DNA from: Bin55 sp965205545 | Lineage (GTDB): Bacteria; Pseudomonadota; Gammaproteobacteria; Pseudomonadales; Azotimanducaceae | Reading direction: 5' to 3' | DNA: 64,000 bases | Assembly (NCBI GenBank): GCA_965205545.1 | Contig: OZ242170.1 | Span: forward strand, 3,100,001-3,164,000 | Shown: positions 63,006 through 64,000 of the stretch, in pieces | Position numbering within the stretch: position 1 is the first letter of the stretch | How the letters are laid out: every line of letters starts with the position of its first letter | Made by a program: the position numbers and the translations under genes | Notes under the pieces: generated by a model | The model's database searches: none | The model's input: only the letters and a program-made list of their open reading frames with translations | Told to the model about the DNA's origin: nothing

Positions 63006-63836
63006 TCAATTGTTGTCAGAAGAGGCTTCTCTAGCGCTAATTTCGTTTGTCACCTCAACAAAGACCGCCGGATCGACTTTTGTGCCCTGGAGGCTGATGG
63101 TCCAGTGCAAATGGGGGCCCGTAACACGCCCCGTCGCTCCGACTGTTCCAACCGTGTCTCCCTTCTCAATCTCTTGATCCTCTTCGACAGAGAACTCGTC
63201 CAAGTGGCACATTACTGACATGAACCCACTGCCGTGATCGATTACTACGGTCTTGCCATTGAAATACATGTCTCGAGTCAATGCCACAGTACCTGGGGCG
63301 GGTGAGAGTATTGGAGTGCCGGTGTCTGCCGCATAGTCGATGCCGGAATGCGGATTCCTTGGTTGGCCGTTGAAAAATCTCCGACTGCCAAACACACCGG
63401 TAACCTGGCCAGTAACGGGAATTAGGAGCGGGAATAGACCGTCCGATTGGGGACTCCGTCTGGCATAGGCAGCTTTCATGAGCTCCGCTTCGCGACTGAT
63501 GCGGTCCAAGGTTTCTTGAGGAGGCGTTACGTACTTCTGGTCGACATTTATGTGTTGCTCTGGATATTTTTTAGACTCGACCAAAAGCGGGATCTCAGAG
63601 TAAAGGTTGTTGGCAAAGTGGACACGAACACTATATTCCCCAGGCTCCTGCTCGTAGGGAATCCCAACAATCGCAATGCCGTCAACGACAAGCTGTCTTT
63701 GCCCATTGAATTCCGCATATTCCGAGCCAACTGGAAGGTCGATGGCGACAACTCCTCCATTGACCCCCTGATATTCAGCACAGAGCGGTGCAGATAGACA
63801 TGCTATGCACGCAAGAGCTGTAGTGTTCTTATTCAT
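63006..63836 (-). CDS. M23-family peptidoglycan endopeptidase
   Basis: A ~276-aa LytM/M23 zinc metallopeptidase with a signal peptide (ALACIACLSAPLCAE). The zinc ligands and catalytic His are in NPHSGIDYAADTGTP (HxxxD) and GPHLHWTI (HxH). The N-terminal ~120 residues form a beta-rich domain and a short helical linker (SREAELMKAAYARR). It should cut peptide cross-links or glycan-attached peptides in the periplasm. ATG 63836 lies inside the last codons of xseA, so the two are coupled; an M23 gene after xseA is seen in pseudomonads. It converges on the solenoid gene pair. Confidence 0.9.
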   Translation of the reverse strand: MNKNTTALACIACLSAPLCAEYQGVNGGVVAIDLPVGSEYAEFNGQRQLVVDGIAIVGIPYEQEPGEYSVRVHFANNLYSEIPLLVESKKYPEQHINVDQKYVTPPQETLDRISREAELMKAAYARRSPQSDGLFPLLIPVTGQVTGVFGSRRFFNGQPRNPHSGIDYAADTGTPILSPAPGTVALTRDMYFNGKTVVIDHGSGFMSVMCHLDEFSVEEDQEIEKGDTVGTVGATGRVTGPHLHWTISLQGTKVDPAVFVEVTNEISAREASSDNN

Positions 63837-64000
63837 GATCCTTAGAAACAACCTCCTTTACCTGTGCATTTATCGTTCCGTCCGCAATGTGGGCTTGTAT
63901 GTCTTCGCCAATTGTGATTGAGGACGTCGATCTAATCACTTGCCCAAATTCAGTTTCATCTGGTTTGGACACAACGGCAAATCCTCGATCCAAGGTGGCA
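63829..64000 (-). CDS. xseA: Exodeoxyribonuclease VII large subunit, C-terminal end (partial)
   Basis: The last 57 codons of a minus-strand gene that runs off the right edge. It reads TLDRGFAVVSKPD, then QVIRSTSSITIGEDIQ, then HIADGTINAQV, and a short tail to a TAA at 63829-63831. This is the typical XseA terminus (a RGY(A/F)VV segment, a VxS region, and an xxLxDG(x)IxAxV strand). The enzyme degrades single-stranded DNA. Its stop overlaps the M23 peptidase start by eight bases. Confidence 0.88.
   Translation of the reverse strand, partial: ATLDRGFAVVSKPDETEFGQVIRSTSSITIGEDIQAHIADGTINAQVKEVVSKDHE

Noticed and set aside
1..64000. CRISPR arrays, insertion sequences, prophage genes, integrases
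   Set aside because: No regularly spaced repeats, transposase motifs or phage structural genes were seen on either strand.

Overview
The window looks like a chromosome segment of a gammaproteobacterium with moderate GC content. The gene order yajC-secD-secF, suhB (opposite strand), trmJ, iscS, ndk, rlmN, rodZ, hisS, yfgM, bamB, der is characteristic of that class. So are the valS-holC pair opposite lptF-lptG, a FabY-type ketoacyl synthase, and the xseA-M23 peptidase pair at the right edge. I cannot place it at order or genus level. Protein motifs suggest a lineage fairly distant from Enterobacterales and Pseudomonadales. I saw no insertion sequence, prophage or CRISPR array.

Region 1 (1-11.3 kb): the 3' part of prfC, a SirB1-like protein, fabY and moaB on the minus strand, then a very large single-chain biotin-dependent carboxylase (1629 aa: CT-alpha, long linker, CT-beta, biotin carboxylase, biotinyl domain). 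A TauE/SafE-type permease and a hot-dog-fold protein follow on the minus strand.

Region 2 (11.4-24.2 kb, all minus strand): the accessory part. A 1400-aa inner-membrane/periplasmic protein with an internal duplication lies beside four tandem paralogues (about 625 aa each) of an alpha-solenoid repeat family that I cannot name. Between the second and third lies the decayed 3' end of another copy. The fourth copy is intact except for one apparent frameshift at a G5 run. Two more paralogues sit 35 kb away between der and the M23 peptidase (59.1-62.9 kb), overlapping by ATGA. The same repeat body is attached to four N-terminal membrane anchors, one lipoprotein signal and one cleavable-type signal peptide. 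This family plus the 1400-aa protein is my best candidate for an undescribed envelope system; its function is unknown.

Region 3 (24.7-44.2 kb): a PhyH-type dioxygenase, hemH, an overlapping hisH-hisF-quinone oxidoreductase run, valS-holC, lptF-lptG, an RDD protein, two small membrane proteins, glcB, an SDR whose catalytic Tyr is Phe, tRNA-Leu(CAA), a YgjP-type metallopeptidase overlapping the tRNA 3' end, a DDN-like oxidoreductase coupled to an SGNH hydrolase, and queA-tgt.

Region 4 (44.2-58.7 kb): the conserved Sec, tRNA/rRNA modification and outer-membrane assembly block. Departures from the usual pattern are a SuhB with most catalytic metal ligands replaced, iscS without the rest of the isc operon, and no ispG between rodZ and hisS. 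A STAS protein follows der in opposite orientation. At the right edge are an M23 peptidase and the last 57 codons of xseA.
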